Numbered from the stretch's first letter, positions 10,386-18,372 are shown. The stretch: 64,000 nt of DNA from Sphingomonas sp. Mn802worker (GCF_000382485.1 NZ_AORY01000012.1:372001-436000), one strand, 5' to 3'. Numbers and translations: made by a program. The notes: generated by a model from the sequence alone, not told the origin.

Positions 10386-10798
10386 CGCCCATTCGCGGAA
10401 GCTGTCGATCCAGTCCTCGTCGACGTCCTCGCACGCCGTCGCCAGCCGGTCGGTTTCGTCGAGGAAGGCGGTGACGTGCGCGAGCCGCGGGCGGATCGAG
10501 CCGATCGACGAGCGCCCTTCCCGTGCGACAAGGTAGTCGGCGATCGCATCGGTGAGCAGGTGGCGGGCACCGGAGCGTAACGGCTGTGGAGCGTGAGCCG
10601 CTGAGCGACCCGCTGGCTGGCGGCGGCGGCGCGATCGTCACAGACGTAGTTCGCGCGTCCTGTGCGGCACGGCTGCGCGCTCTCATAGTCGGGCGCCTGG
10701 ATGCCGGCGATGCGCACCTTCGTGCCGTTGCGACACCAGAGCGGCCCGTCACCATCGTGCACCTTCACGACCTCGCAGGTGAACGGCGGCATCATCAT
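10292..10798 (-). pseudogene. Thermonuclease (SNase-like) N-terminal remnant
   Basis: The first 70 or so codons (MMMPPFTCEVVKVHDGDGPL, KVRIAGIQAPDYES, then a Cys-rich linker and AAAASQRVAQRLTL) match the start of small TNase-fold nucleases found in sphingomonad phages: the VHDGDG strand and the R-I-A-G-I-x-A-P metal and phosphate site. After about residue 72, near 10580, the frame turns into low-complexity Ser/Arg sequence antiparallel to nothing recognisable, while integrase sequence opens in another frame. The C-terminal half of the nuclease is missing. Its ATG overlaps the stop of the upstream gene (ATGA). Confidence 0.55.
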
Positions 10799-11082
10799 GC
10801 CTGCTGCTCTTTGAGGATGAGCTCACGCACCACGACGCCTACAGGGGTCAGTTCGTAACCCTCGCCCGGCGATTTGCCGATCGGCCGCAGCAGACCCGCT
10901 GCGATTAGGGCACGCCGTACAACTCCGTTGATCGTGGTAGGGCTTGCACTGTCTGGCCAGCCCAAATTCATCACGGTGTTGCGCTGTGGCAAGGTCAGCT
11001 CCGCAGCTAGCTTTGTTACGTCGCAAGTGCTCGGATCGTCGGCTCGCTGCCGGGCTGGTGGAAGGTCGGTCATGCGTGGCAC
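10795..11082 (-). CDS. Small phage protein, possibly winged-helix-like, unknown function
   Basis: 95 residues, soluble. The middle (LTLPQRNTVMNLGW, then INGVVRRALIAAGLLRP) and the ending ELTPVGVVVRELIL read like a short winged-helix or marker domain predicting a response such as growth-phase or locus type, common in phage early regions, but I do not recognise the family. Its stop overlaps the thermonuclease start by 4 nt, so it heads a leftward unit with the thermonuclease remnant and the integrase. Start is the first ATG, and the function call is only a fold guess. Confidence 0.6.
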   Translation of the reverse strand: MPRMTDLPPARQRADDPSTCDVTKLAAELTLPQRNTVMNLGWPDSASPTTINGVVRRALIAAGLLRPIGKSPGEGYELTPVGVVVRELILKEQQA

Positions 11083-11234
11083 CTTGCGTGCAGCGACTCG
11101 GATTGTCGCTGTATGATGGAGAGAGACATGAAGCTTCTGCTTGCCGCGCTCACCGCATCCGCGCGCCGCAGGAACGATGGAGTGCGGCTGGCTGTTCTCG
11201 ACGACGAGCGCGCGAGGCGCCGGGAGATATGTGT

Positions 11235-11582
11235 ATGCGTAACAGAATGATGGGCATCTTCGCTGCCCTAGCGATGGTGCTGACAGGCTTCGGCGCCAGC
11301 GTCGCGCCGACTGAGGCTTCGGCCCAGTCCTACCGCTATGATCAGGGCTACTCCCGCAATCGTGGCTTCAACCGCGGGCGATACTACGCGCCGCGTCGTG
11401 GTTTCCGCGGCTATCGCGGGTACAGAGGCTATCGTGGGTACCGGGGCGGTTATCGAAACCGCGGGTATCGTGGCTATCGCGGGTACCGCAACTACCGTGG
11501 CTATCGCGGTTACCGTGGGTACCGGAACTATCGCGGCTACCGCGGGCCGCGCGGCTACTACGGCCGGCGCTACCGCTACTGA
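11235..11582 (+). CDS. Secreted Arg-Gly-Tyr repeat protein
   Basis: 115 residues. Signal peptide MRNRMMGIFAALAMVLTGFG ends near ASAQS. The mature part is almost entirely Tyr, Arg and Gly, built of the triplet G-Y-R repeated about fifteen times with occasional N or G insertions. It has no globular domain and is strongly basic. The nearer ATG at 11235 has GGGAG 8-9 nt upstream; the ATG at 11229 is too close to it. Similar short RGY-rich exported proteins occur in sphingomonads; function unknown. It faces away from the integrase unit and may be a lysogen-expressed accessory gene. Confidence 0.7.
   Translation: MRNRMMGIFAALAMVLTGFGASVAPTEASAQSYRYDQGYSRNRGFNRGRYYAPRRGFRGYRGYRGYRGYRGGYRNRGYRGYRGYRNYRGYRGYRGYRNYRGYRGPRGYYGRRYRY
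11403..11567 (+). repeat. Degenerate 9-bp tandem repeats encoding Gly-Tyr-Arg
   Basis: About fifteen imperfect copies of a GGCTATCGC/GGGTACCGT-type 9-mer, in frame with the secreted protein at 11235-11582. Codon variation between copies shows it is not a recent slippage array. Confidence 0.8.
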
Positions 11583-11829
11583 CCGCTCACGGGCGACCGG
11601 CTTCCTATCGAAGCGGTCGCCCTCTTCGTGCTTACAGGTATAATTGCGAGAGTGGGCAGACAACGTCGTCACGCCGTTACGCCGCTTTTCGAGCGGTAAA
11701 GGGCAGAACGCGTTCTCCATCATCTCCACCGCCTTCCTTGCCCTTCCAATCGCCACAAAAGCGGCTCTCGTGAGTCTGAGGGAATTCGGACGTGGTCAGA
11801 CCCGCAGTAATCACGACCGTAGGGCCGTG
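11583..11829. other. Intergenic stretch, no confident gene
   Basis: Frames on both strands are open, but none has a plausible start, ribosome-binding site or recognisable product. It lies between the RGY protein and the Toprim remnant and probably contains what is left of the Toprim gene's 5' part. Confidence 0.4.
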
Positions 11830-12164
11830 AACCTGGCAGGTGCCGACATCGTAGCTCGCGCGAGGATCGCGCGTGGCGTTCGCCAGCCGGGGATCGTAAC
11901 CGAGGGGCCAGAAGACGCGCTGTCGCTGGCACAGGAACTGCCCGGCCGCGAGGTCTGGGCGTGTCTCGGAACTGCCTTCATGATCGAGGCGCAGTACCCG
12001 TCCCGCATCCGGTCGATCGTCATTGCAGGACAGAACGACAAGCCGGGGCGTGAGGCAAGCGCCGCAGCGGTCCGACCGGCAAGGGTGTCGGCTTCTTTTT
12101 CGGCGCCAACGCGGCCGTGCGCGGCAGCGAGTTCTATCGTCAATCTCAACCGGAGGTCCGCTGA
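11830..12164 (+). pseudogene. Toprim-domain fragment of a phage primase/helicase-like gene, frameshifted
   Basis: From about 11830 one frame encodes ARIARGVRQPGIVTEGPEDA, then EVWACLG and RSIVIAGQNDKPGREA. The acidic Glu of TEGPEDAL and the Asp of GQNDKPG are the two Toprim metal-binding signatures. After about 12075 that frame loses sense, while a different frame reads GKGVGFFFGANAAVRGSEFY and stops at TGA 12162-12164, overlapping the next gene's ATG. This suggests one ancestral gene broken by a frameshift and lacking its 5' part. A sequencing error could also explain the shift. Confidence 0.5.
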
Positions 12165-13042
12165 TGGCCCGCATTCGTTCCGTGCACCCTGGCCTTTGGA
12201 CCGATGAGCGGTTCGTGGGCCTGTCCGCCTTTGCCCGCCTGTTCTTCATGGGTTTGTGGGGCGAATGCGACGATTTCGGCTCGTTCGAGTGGTCGCCGCT
12301 CAAGCTCAAGATGCGGCTGCTACCAGCCGACAACGTCGATCCCGCGACGCTGCTCGCCGAGCTGTTCACCGCCGGTGCCATCACCAGCTACGAGGTCGAC
12401 GACCGCACGTACGGTGCCGTCCGCAACTTCTGCCAGTACCAGCGACCGAAGAAGCCGACAGCGACCTACCCGCAGTCGGAAGCGGTTCGCCAATGGGTCG
12501 GAACCGAGGCACGTGCAAAGCGCGATGGTGGGGAACAGGTGACCCCTGCCTCACCCAGCGCTTCCGAACCGGCTCCACCTTCAACGCCGCCAAGTTCGGA
12601 ACCAGTGGGGAACCAGTTACCCACCAGTGGGGCAAAAGCTCGCCAGATGGAGGATGGAGGAGGGAGAAGTAGTTCCGTAGCTGACGCTACGGCTGCTGAT
12701 CCGCCGAATTTAAGCAAGCTCGTGTTCGACGAGGGGGTGAAGCTGCTCACCGCTGCGGGCAAGTCGACCGCCTCGGCCCGGTCCATGATCGCCAGATGGG
12801 CGAAGAACCACGGCGACGGCCCGGTGCGGGAAGCACTGATCTCGGCTGTCGGTAGGGCTGAGCCGATCTCGTGGATCGAGAAACGGCTGCGTGGCCGAGC
12901 CGCGGTCGAGGACGAGGCGCGGGAGCTGAGCCGTGCCCGAGCCGAGCGCTACCGCCAGCTAGACGGACCGCCGCCCGAGGTGGTGGCTCGCATGCAGAAC
13001 GGCGCTTTCTGCCTGCCGGAACCGGAGGTCGCGTCAGCGTGA
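12164..13042 (+). CDS. Phage replication-initiator-like protein (replisome-organiser N-terminus)
   Basis: 292 residues. The N-terminal 100 residues (MARIRSVHPGLWTDERFVGL, LFFMGLWGECDDFGSFEW, then a Y-x-V-x-x-R-x-Y segment and VRNFCQYQRPKKP) match a conserved phage domain next to replication genes, usually a winged-helix origin-binding module. A Pro/Ser-rich linker follows, and then a C-terminal helical domain (KSMIARW-like, WIEKRL). GGAGG lies 8 nt before the ATG, which overlaps the upstream TGA. It probably recruits replication factors to the phage origin; this is an inference from domain type. Confidence 0.7.
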   Translation: MARIRSVHPGLWTDERFVGLSAFARLFFMGLWGECDDFGSFEWSPLKLKMRLLPADNVDPATLLAELFTAGAITSYEVDDRTYGAVRNFCQYQRPKKPTATYPQSEAVRQWVGTEARAKRDGGEQVTPASPSASEPAPPSTPPSSEPVGNQLPTSGAKARQMEDGGGRSSSVADATAADPPNLSKLVFDEGVKLLTAAGKSTASARSMIARWAKNHGDGPVREALISAVGRAEPISWIEKRLRGRAAVEDEARELSRARAERYRQLDGPPPEVVARMQNGAFCLPEPEVASA

Positions 13043-13044
13043 GC

Positions 13045-13272
13045 TCACAAGCCCAAAGGCTGATCCAGCAGCTCCGGCTGTCGGGTGCCGAGCTCGTACT
13101 TGCACCGATTGCCCAGCCCCGGGCTGGTGGTCATCCTGAGCAGCCCTTCGATCGGCTCGATCGAGCAAGGCAGCGCAGGCTGGTAGATCGTTCGCAGGCA
13201 CCAGGTGCACTCGTTCTCGCCTTGCCCGCTTGGCGGCGTCGACCAAGGCGTCGCCTGTTCTCTCCTGACCAT
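13045..13272 (-). CDS. Small Cys-containing phage protein, unknown function
   Basis: 75 residues on the minus strand, with C-x-x-C (ECTWCLRTIY) and two further Cys (PALPCSIEPIEG, GNRCKYELGTR), so possibly zinc binding. Third codon positions are strongly GC-rich on this strand but not on the opposite one, and GGAG stands 7 nt before the ATG at 13272. A plus-strand frame beginning GTG at 13039 overlaps the same DNA but has poorer codon usage. I do not recognise the family. Confidence 0.5.
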   Translation of the reverse strand: MVRREQATPWSTPPSGQGENECTWCLRTIYQPALPCSIEPIEGLLRMTTSPGLGNRCKYELGTRQPELLDQPLGL

Positions 13273-13398
13273 ATTCTCGCTCCCTGCCCGTCTACCGCGG
13301 GATCGCCCGCATACGAGCAAGCATGCGCTAACGATATGGCTTCGACGAGAAACGGCTTAGCGGCCGGCACACCGTCGCGGCCAAACCGATGGACAACG

Positions 13399-13773
13399 TC
13401 AGCTGTCTTCCAGCAACCAGCGCTCGGCGGCATCGATGTTTTCATCGAAGTACCCCGCGCTGCGGTCAGCCACGGCCCGCTTGAGCTGCATGCGAGCAAG
13501 AGAGCGGGTCACGACAAAGGCGATCTTGCGAGACCTGCTAGCTGGATCGCCGAGCAGCCTCTGAAAGGCTGTAACACTGTCCTGAGACTGGATTTGCATT
13601 TCGCGAATATCGACCAGCGTCACGTGCTGGTTGGGCCGAGATCGCAGCGAGCGGTGAGCCTCGTCACGTGCATTAGCGAAGCGATGGATATGAGCTGGGT
13701 CGAAGAACCCAGACATTGTGATGCGCACCAAACTTTTCTCCGCATCAACACTGAAGGAAAAAGAAGGCGTCAT
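13399..13773 (-). CDS. STAS/SpoIIAA-like small protein, unknown function
   Basis: 124 residues starting MTPSFSFSVDAEKSLVRITM. Pattern: a beta strand, SGFFDPAHIHRFANARDEAH, then NQHVTLVDIREMQIQSQDSV and KIAFVVTRSLARMQLKRAV, which alternate strands and helices like SpoIIAA/STAS-type domains common in sphingomonads. The start at 13773, preceded by GAGAAAAG, is preferred over the longer frame from 13884, whose extension overlaps the next plus-strand gene. Role unknown. Confidence 0.6.
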   Translation of the reverse strand: MTPSFSFSVDAEKSLVRITMSGFFDPAHIHRFANARDEAHRSLRSRPNQHVTLVDIREMQIQSQDSVTAFQRLLGDPASRSRKIAFVVTRSLARMQLKRAVADRSAGYFDENIDAAERWLLEDS

Positions 13774-13930
13774 CACACTTTTCTCATGCGCGACCAAGCT
13801 AGGTCGTGAGGGATCTCCACGGCTAAGCGGGTTTAGAACAATGACCTTAAAAAACCGTGCAAATACAGCGGCTGGACGCGCCAACTGGGCTGGTCATGCA
13901 ATCAGCGCAGGTCTCCGCGGAGAGAAGCAC

Positions 13931-14473
13931 GTGGCGCCAACTCCTCGGCGCTCGCCGAAGCCAAAGCCAGCTAGGCAAGTCGTGCAGGAGCATGTCGATG
14001 CCACGCCCGAGCGGATCGCCCAAGCTGACGGCAACCACGAGATCGTGGACGCCATTATCGACAAGGCCGGCGAGAGAGCCAAGCTGACCCGTCGCTTCGC
14101 TGACAGCGCGATCGACCGGATGCATAAGCGAGGGCAGCTCACCTACGCTCAGTGGTATGCATGCGACTGGTACATGCGGCTGCATGCCGAGGCGATGAGC
14201 GCGCCCCGCGTGGTGGCGGCATACGGCGACGGCGTGGGGGAATGCGGGAGAGAAAGCTACGGGCAGCCTCGCAGCCGGCACCAGTGGGATGCACGCCGAA
14301 AGCTGCGTGAGGCTCGTGCGGCAATCCCAGCGCAAATGCTTGGGCTGTTCGACCGAATTATAGTCAGCGACGATATGCCTACTTTCCACGATAGTCGTCA
14401 GCGCGCCCGGTTCGCGCAGCGAATCGCGGCCATTGCAGACACGCTGGCGACCTGGCTAAAGCTCCCAGCCTAG
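13931..14473 (+). CDS. Conserved phage hypothetical protein
   Basis: 180 residues from a GTG with GGAGAG 6 nt upstream; the frame is open from an ATG at 13841 that lacks a ribosome-binding site. A basic Pro/Lys-rich start (VAPTPRRSPKPKPARQVVQE) precedes a helical body with SAIDRMHKRGQLTYAQWYAC and ASYGDGVG-type segments (VVAAYGDGVGECG). This profile is familiar from sphingomonad prophages, where the gene sits between replication and packaging modules. No enzymatic motif is visible and the role is unknown. Confidence 0.6.
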   Translation: MAPTPRRSPKPKPARQVVQEHVDATPERIAQADGNHEIVDAIIDKAGERAKLTRRFADSAIDRMHKRGQLTYAQWYACDWYMRLHAEAMSAPRVVAAYGDGVGECGRESYGQPRSRHQWDARRKLREARAAIPAQMLGLFDRIIVSDDMPTFHDSRQRARFAQRIAAIADTLATWLKLPA

Positions 14474-14587
14474 CGTGATATATGCGCAACGATATCTTAC
14501 ATTCCATCAGGCCGATCCGGATCTACGGAACGTTTACATGAGTGTCGCATTGCGCTAGTCGATCCAGACAGTTCAAAGGGAAGTACT

Positions 14588-14827
14588 ATGATTTCTAAGA
14601 TCCTGACGGCTGCGGCCGCTAGCGCCCTGGTTGCAGCTCCTGTTGCTGCTGCCCCGATGACCTCGTCGGCGACGACCGCTTCGGTGTCGCGCGCCTCGTC
14701 GACCTCGGCTAAGTCGAGCGACCTGGCCGGCGGCGGCTTCATCATCGCAATCATCGCGGCTGCTGCCGTGATCGCGGGCATCGTGGTTGTCGCGACCGAC
14801 GGCGACGACCGGCCCGACAGCAACTAA
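14588..14827 (+). CDS. Small membrane or secreted protein
   Basis: 79 residues. An N-terminal signal-like segment (MISKILTAAAASALVAAPVA) is followed by a Ser/Thr/Ala-rich stretch and one hydrophobic helix (FIIAIIAAAAVIAGIVVVAT), then an acidic tail. AAGGGAAG stands just before the ATG. This is a typical sphingomonad small envelope protein of unknown function. Two hairpins follow, one with a T-rich tract, so it is probably transcribed alone. Confidence 0.65.
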   Translation: MISKILTAAAASALVAAPVAAAPMTSSATTASVSRASSTSAKSSDLAGGGFIIAIIAAAAVIAGIVVVATDGDDRPDSN

Positions 14828-14833
14828 TCCTCA

Positions 14834-14877
14834 TGTCTGCCGCGTAACTTCCTTTGCTTCGGACGCCGCGGCAGACA
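14834..14877. repeat. Inverted repeat, 11-bp stem
   Basis: TGTCTGCCGCG (14834-14844) pairs perfectly with CGCGGCAGACA (14867-14877) across a 22-nt loop, just after the stop of the small membrane protein. There is no T-tract; it may protect or structure the transcript end. Confidence 0.5.
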
Positions 14878-14886
14878 GATGGTCGC

Positions 14887-14920
14887 AAGGGGGACTTCGG
14901 TCCCCTTTGTTGTTTGTGGC
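14887..14920 (+). terminator. Rho-independent terminator
   Basis: AAGGGGGAC-TTCG-GTCCCCTTT, a stem of about 9 bp with a UUCG tetraloop, then TGTTGTTTG. Located 60 nt after the gene at 14588-14827. Confidence 0.75.
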
Positions 14921-14981
14921 TTGAAGCTTTCGCTGGCTATTGACCGCACGCCCCGTTTCAGGCATCCACATAGATAGATCG

Positions 14982-15012
14982 AAGAGCCGCGCCCAGCAGG
15001 GTTGCGGCTCTT
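14982..15012 (-). terminator. Hairpin between convergent genes, possible terminator
   Basis: AAGAGCCGC (14982-14990) and GCGGCTCTT (15004-15012), 9-bp perfect stem. Downstream on the plus strand is CTTCGTTT, so it could act for either strand; it lies about 55 nt past the minus-strand gene at 15066-15338. Confidence 0.45.
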
Positions 15013-15065
15013 CTTCGTTTCGGTGCGAGCCACAACACTGGTCCGTGGCTCGCCGGATTAGATGA

Positions 15066-15338
15066 TCAGTAAGGCTGCAGCTCGCCGTTCACGCAGTATG
15101 CGATCGGGTTGGATTGAACGTAGGGCCCATATCGACCCTCGGTCCGGCCGCCACCGACTCCGTACCGCGTGCAGGTGTCTTGCTCATAGCCGACCTGAAT
15201 CGTCATTTCGGGGTCATCGTAATAGTAGCGCTCGTACATGACGCCACTGCCGCCCCATTGGGCTTGAGCTGGCATCACCGGCATGAGGGCACCAACCACT
15301 GCGGCGGACATCGTTGCGAGCTTGAATGCGACTTTCAT
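15066..15338 (-). CDS. Small secreted cysteine-containing protein
   Basis: 90 residues. Signal peptide MKVAFKLATMSAAVVGALMP ends at AQAQW. The mature part is short, Tyr/Gly-rich and has two Cys (DTCTRYG and AYCVNG) likely to pair. It resembles tiny exported sphingomonad proteins (DUF6289-like by memory; low certainty). Unlinked to phage structural genes and possibly a lysogenic accessory gene. Confidence 0.6.
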   Translation of the reverse strand: MKVAFKLATMSAAVVGALMPVMPAQAQWGGSGVMYERYYYDDPEMTIQVGYEQDTCTRYGVGGGRTEGRYGPYVQSNPIAYCVNGELQPY

Positions 15339-15467
15339 CGTTCGTCTCCCGTAGCCGGGCTACCCGGCTGAGGAGATGCTTTCACGTCAGGAACGCTGAC
15401 ACAAGCCGCATACCGGTCTGATAACGTTGGCATGTAAGCCTGCGTATCAGAGGCGCGGGGATGGCGA

Positions 15468-15674
15468 TCAGGCCCGCCCCTCACCCTCTTTCACCAGGCC
15501 CTCAAGCGCCAGATACACCGCTGCACGGTGCGGCAAATTTTGATCGGTCATGCTGTTGCACATCATGTGGGCGACAACGCCGGCTTCGGTCCCGAAGCGC
15601 TCGACCCATCCGCCCTTCAACCCGCGCGCTTCACGCATGGCGTCGCTCTCGCCTGTGGCGCTCGTCTTGCTCAT
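15468..15674 (-). CDS. Small hypothetical protein
   Basis: 68 residues starting MSKTSATGESDAMREARGLK, with HMMCNSMTDQN and a hydrophobic-charged C-terminal helix (AAVYLALEGLVKEGEG). Codon third positions are GC-rich as in real genes here. The region just before the ATG is only weakly ribosome-binding-like. No family recognised. Confidence 0.5.
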   Translation of the reverse strand: MSKTSATGESDAMREARGLKGGWVERFGTEAGVVAHMMCNSMTDQNLPHRAAVYLALEGLVKEGEGRA

Positions 15675-15765
15675 CTCGATCGCCCGGCTGTCGTTGGTGG
15701 TGCGTCGTAATGGATGACGGGCAACATAGGTCCGAGGTGAGAATATATTCTGAACGGGGTGCGTG

Positions 15766-16083
15766 ATGGCTTGGTCGAAGACGAGCCGGCACGATCGAGG
15801 CTACGGCAAGGCGCACGAGGCGATGCGCGCTCACCTGATCGCCACCGTCATCCTGTGCGAGGAATGCACGCGCAACGGGCGGGTGACGCCGGGCACAATT
15901 GCCGACCACATCAAGCCGCTTGCTGATGGCGGCGACAACAGCCGCGACAACTACCAGCTGCTGTGCGCCCCCTGCCACGACGCAAAGACGATCGTCGACA
16001 AGGGGCAGACGAAGCGGGTACGAGGCGGGTGCACGGCGAGCGGCATGCCGACCGACCCGCGTCACCCCTGGAACCAGGGCTGA
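15766..16083 (+). CDS. HNH endonuclease
   Basis: 105 residues. Zinc and HNH motifs: CEECTRNG, then ADHIKPLADGGDNSRDNYQLL with the active-site DH and the N, and CAPCHDAKT. Such small HNH enzymes sit next to terminase genes in HK97-type phages and assist DNA packaging. A GTG at 15763 directly precedes the ATG; either could start it, with AACGGGG upstream. About 90 nt separate it from the small terminase subunit. Confidence 0.9.
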   Translation: MAWSKTSRHDRGYGKAHEAMRAHLIATVILCEECTRNGRVTPGTIADHIKPLADGGDNSRDNYQLLCAPCHDAKTIVDKGQTKRVRGGCTASGMPTDPRHPWNQG

Positions 16084-16173
16084 CGCCACCCCGGGGGGAG
16101 GGTCAAAAGTCTGGAGCTTCTCGCCTCCGGACCGACGCCCCTCCGAATTAAATCGGTAAGTGGAGATTTTTGC

Positions 16174-16599
16174 ATGGCCCGTCGTCAGCGCATCGACAGC
16201 GCGGCCGGTGCGGTCTCCGTCCTCGCAGGTGCGGCGCGGGAGATAACGCTGCCGGCCGGTGTGAAGCTCACCGCGGCACAGAAGCCGTTCTGGCAGGTCA
16301 TCGTTGCGGCGCGGCCTCGGTCCGACTGGAACGACGCCGACCTGGTCACCGCTGCGCAGCTCGCCCGCACGCTGGCACTGATTGAGCGCTGCGACATCGA
16401 CGACGTGAAGACGATGGACAAGCTCACCCGACTGTCGCTCGCCATGCGCCGCAGCCTCGGGCTCGACGTCCGCGGAAAGGACGGTCGCGCGAGCAACATC
16501 GCCACACGTCGCGAACACGCGGCGGAGATCGAAGGCGGTCGCAACCCGATGACGGATGATGGGGACGGGCTGCTCGCGAGGCCCGCCGGCAGCGCATGA
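16174..16599 (+). CDS. terS: Phage terminase small subunit (P27-like)
   Basis: 141 residues. DNA-recognition subunit of the packaging motor. It begins with a basic segment and has LTAAQKPFWQVIV, then DLVTAAQLARTLALIERCD, and MRRSLGLDVRGKDGR, the helical pattern of P27-type small terminases. It overlaps the large subunit by 4 nt (ATGA), as usual for paired terminase genes. No obvious damage. Confidence 0.8.
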   Translation: MARRQRIDSAAGAVSVLAGAAREITLPAGVKLTAAQKPFWQVIVAARPRSDWNDADLVTAAQLARTLALIERCDIDDVKTMDKLTRLSLAMRRSLGLDVRGKDGRASNIATRREHAAEIEGGRNPMTDDGDGLLARPAGSA

Positions 16600-18116
16600 C
16601 CCGCGGCGAACGCGTTATCGCGTTCATTCACCGCTACTGCGTCGTGCCCGAGGGCAAGCTCGTCGGCAAGCCGTTGCGGCTGGAGGCGTTCCAGCAGCGT
16701 TTCATCATGGAGGTCTACGACAACCCGGTCGGCACGACCGAGGGCATTCTGTCGATCGCGCGCAAGAACGGGAAGTCGGGGCTCATTGCCGCGATCCTGC
16801 TAGCCCACATCGCGGGGCCGGAAGCGCGGCTGAACAGCCAGATCGTGAGCGGCGCGCGGTCGCGCGAGCAGGCGGCGCTGGTGTTCAATCTCGCCGCGAA
16901 GATGGTGGCGCTGTCGCCTGACCTGTCGAAGCTGGTGCGGATCGTGCCGTCGGGGAAGCGGCTGATCGGGCTGGCGCTCAATGTCGAATATCGTGCGCTG
17001 GCAGCGGAGGGTTCCACCGCGCACGGTCTCTCGCCGGTGCTCGCCATTCTCGACGAACTCGGCCAGGTGAAGGGTGACCACGACGACTTTGTCGAGGCGA
17101 TCGAGACGGCGAGCGGCGCGTACGACGACGCGCTTCGGCTGATCATCTCGACCCAGGCACCGACAGATGCCGACATGCTGTCGGTCAAAATTGACGACGC
17201 GCGGCGGTCGGGCGACCCGAAGATTGTCTGTCACGTGTACGAAGCTGAGCCGGGCGCCGACGTGCTGGATCCTGTGGCGCATCGTGCCGCGAACCCGGCG
17301 CTGGGCACGTTCCGCTCGGAAGCCGAGCTGCTGGCCGCTGCCGAGAAGGCGTCGCGCATGCCGTCGGCGGAGAACGGCTTTCGCAATCTGTACCTCAACC
17401 AGCGGGTTAATCGCTTTTCGCCCTTCATCTCCCCGGGTGTTTGGCTGGCCTGCAACGGCGAGACCAGCGACGAGGCGTTCGCGAAGGGGCTGGTGTTTGG
17501 CGGGCTCGATCTCGCCGAGACGACCGACCTCTGCGCCTTCGTTCTGATCGCGTTTTGGCAGGGCAAGTGGCATGTCCGCGCGTGGTTTTGGAAACCGGCC
17601 GCGACCGTCGCCGACCACGCCAAGCGCGATCGCCAGCCGTACCAGCGTTGGGTCGACGACGGCTACATCGAGACCACCCCGGGCGTCGCGGTCGATTACG
17701 AGTTCGTCGCTGCCCGCATCGGGCAGATCACTGACGGCATGAACATCGGAGTGATCGGCTTCGATCGATATCGGTTCAAGACGCTGGAAGCGCAGATGGG
17801 GAAGCTCGGCATTGCCCTGCCCTTTGAGCCATTCGGCCAGGGTCATGTCAGCATGGCGCCGGCAATGGACACGACCGAGATCGCGTTCCTCAACGAGCAG
17901 GTGCTGCACGGCGGCAACCCGGTGATGACAATTTGCGCGGCGAACGCCGTTGTCGAGAAGAACGCCGCGGGGGCCCGCAAGCTGAACAAGGCGAAGAGCA
18001 CCGGCCGGATCGACGGCATGGTCGCGCTCGTGATGGCGATGGGGGTGGCGAGCATGGCAGATGAAGCTGCTCCCGACCTTGACGGTTTTCTCAACTCCGG
18101 CGCGATGTTCGCATGA
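16596..18116 (+). CDS. terL: Phage terminase large subunit (ATPase/nuclease)
   Basis: 506 residues, complete. Packaging motor: an N-terminal ATPase with Walker-A-like SIARKNGKSGLIA (Lys60) and a Walker-B segment VLAILDELGQ, and a C-terminal RNase H-like nuclease beginning GGLDLAETTDLCAF with the metal Asp. Matches the HK97-type 'Terminase_1' group in length and motif order. It follows terS with a 4-nt overlap, and its own stop overlaps the next ATG. Being intact contrasts with the collapsed head genes after it. Confidence 0.92.
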   Translation: MTRGERVIAFIHRYCVVPEGKLVGKPLRLEAFQQRFIMEVYDNPVGTTEGILSIARKNGKSGLIAAILLAHIAGPEARLNSQIVSGARSREQAALVFNLAAKMVALSPDLSKLVRIVPSGKRLIGLALNVEYRALAAEGSTAHGLSPVLAILDELGQVKGDHDDFVEAIETASGAYDDALRLIISTQAPTDADMLSVKIDDARRSGDPKIVCHVYEAEPGADVLDPVAHRAANPALGTFRSEAELLAAAEKASRMPSAENGFRNLYLNQRVNRFSPFISPGVWLACNGETSDEAFAKGLVFGGLDLAETTDLCAFVLIAFWQGKWHVRAWFWKPAATVADHAKRDRQPYQRWVDDGYIETTPGVAVDYEFVAARIGQITDGMNIGVIGFDRYRFKTLEAQMGKLGIALPFEPFGQGHVSMAPAMDTTEIAFLNEQVLHGGNPVMTICAANAVVEKNAAGARKLNKAKSTGRIDGMVALVMAMGVASMADEAAPDLDGFLNSGAMFA

Positions 18117-18364
18117 GCATCTATCAGGTCATCACCGGGTGGATGCAGTCGGTTACCGGCGGTGGCGGACAGGGCACCTTCCTCGTCGGCGCGTTCAAGG
18201 TCGCAGCCACGCTGTACGACCGCCTCAAGCCCGAGGTGCTGATCTCGTCCGAGAACGCGGACGATTTCGAAAAGAACCTGCTGACCATGCGCTGCGAGGA
18301 GCGGCTCGGTCTCGCGGTGAAGCGGCCTGCCGCGCTCATCAAGGGGCCGTTCGCCAACGCGTGA
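18113..18364 (+). CDS. Chimeric remnant: portal-like start fused to major-capsid C-terminus
   Basis: 83 codons. It starts at the ATGA overlap with terL, where the portal gene belongs, and residues 1-20 (MSIYQVITGWMQSV, then Gly-rich) would fit a portal N-terminus. From residue about 22 the sequence is the end of an HK97-type major capsid protein: LVGAFKVAATLYDRL, VEVLIS-type strand (PEVLISSENADDFEKN), MRCEERLGLAVKRPAALI. The two parts are joined in frame. Roughly 300 capsid residues, the protease and nearly all of the portal are missing. The product is unlikely to function. Portal identity of the first part is inferred from position. Confidence 0.65.
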   Translation: MSIYQVITGWMQSVTGGGGQGTFLVGAFKVAATLYDRLKPEVLISSENADDFEKNLLTMRCEERLGLAVKRPAALIKGPFANA

Positions 18365-18372
18365 ACCCTCCG

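Noticed and set aside
11403..11567. CRISPR-like array
   Set aside because: Units are 9-bp coding repeats without spacers, in frame with a Gly-Tyr-Arg protein.
13039..13266. Plus-strand continuation gene with GTG start overlapping the replication gene stop
   Set aside because: Third-position GC is poor on plus and strong on minus; the minus-strand Cys protein with a ribosome-binding site is preferred, though not certain.
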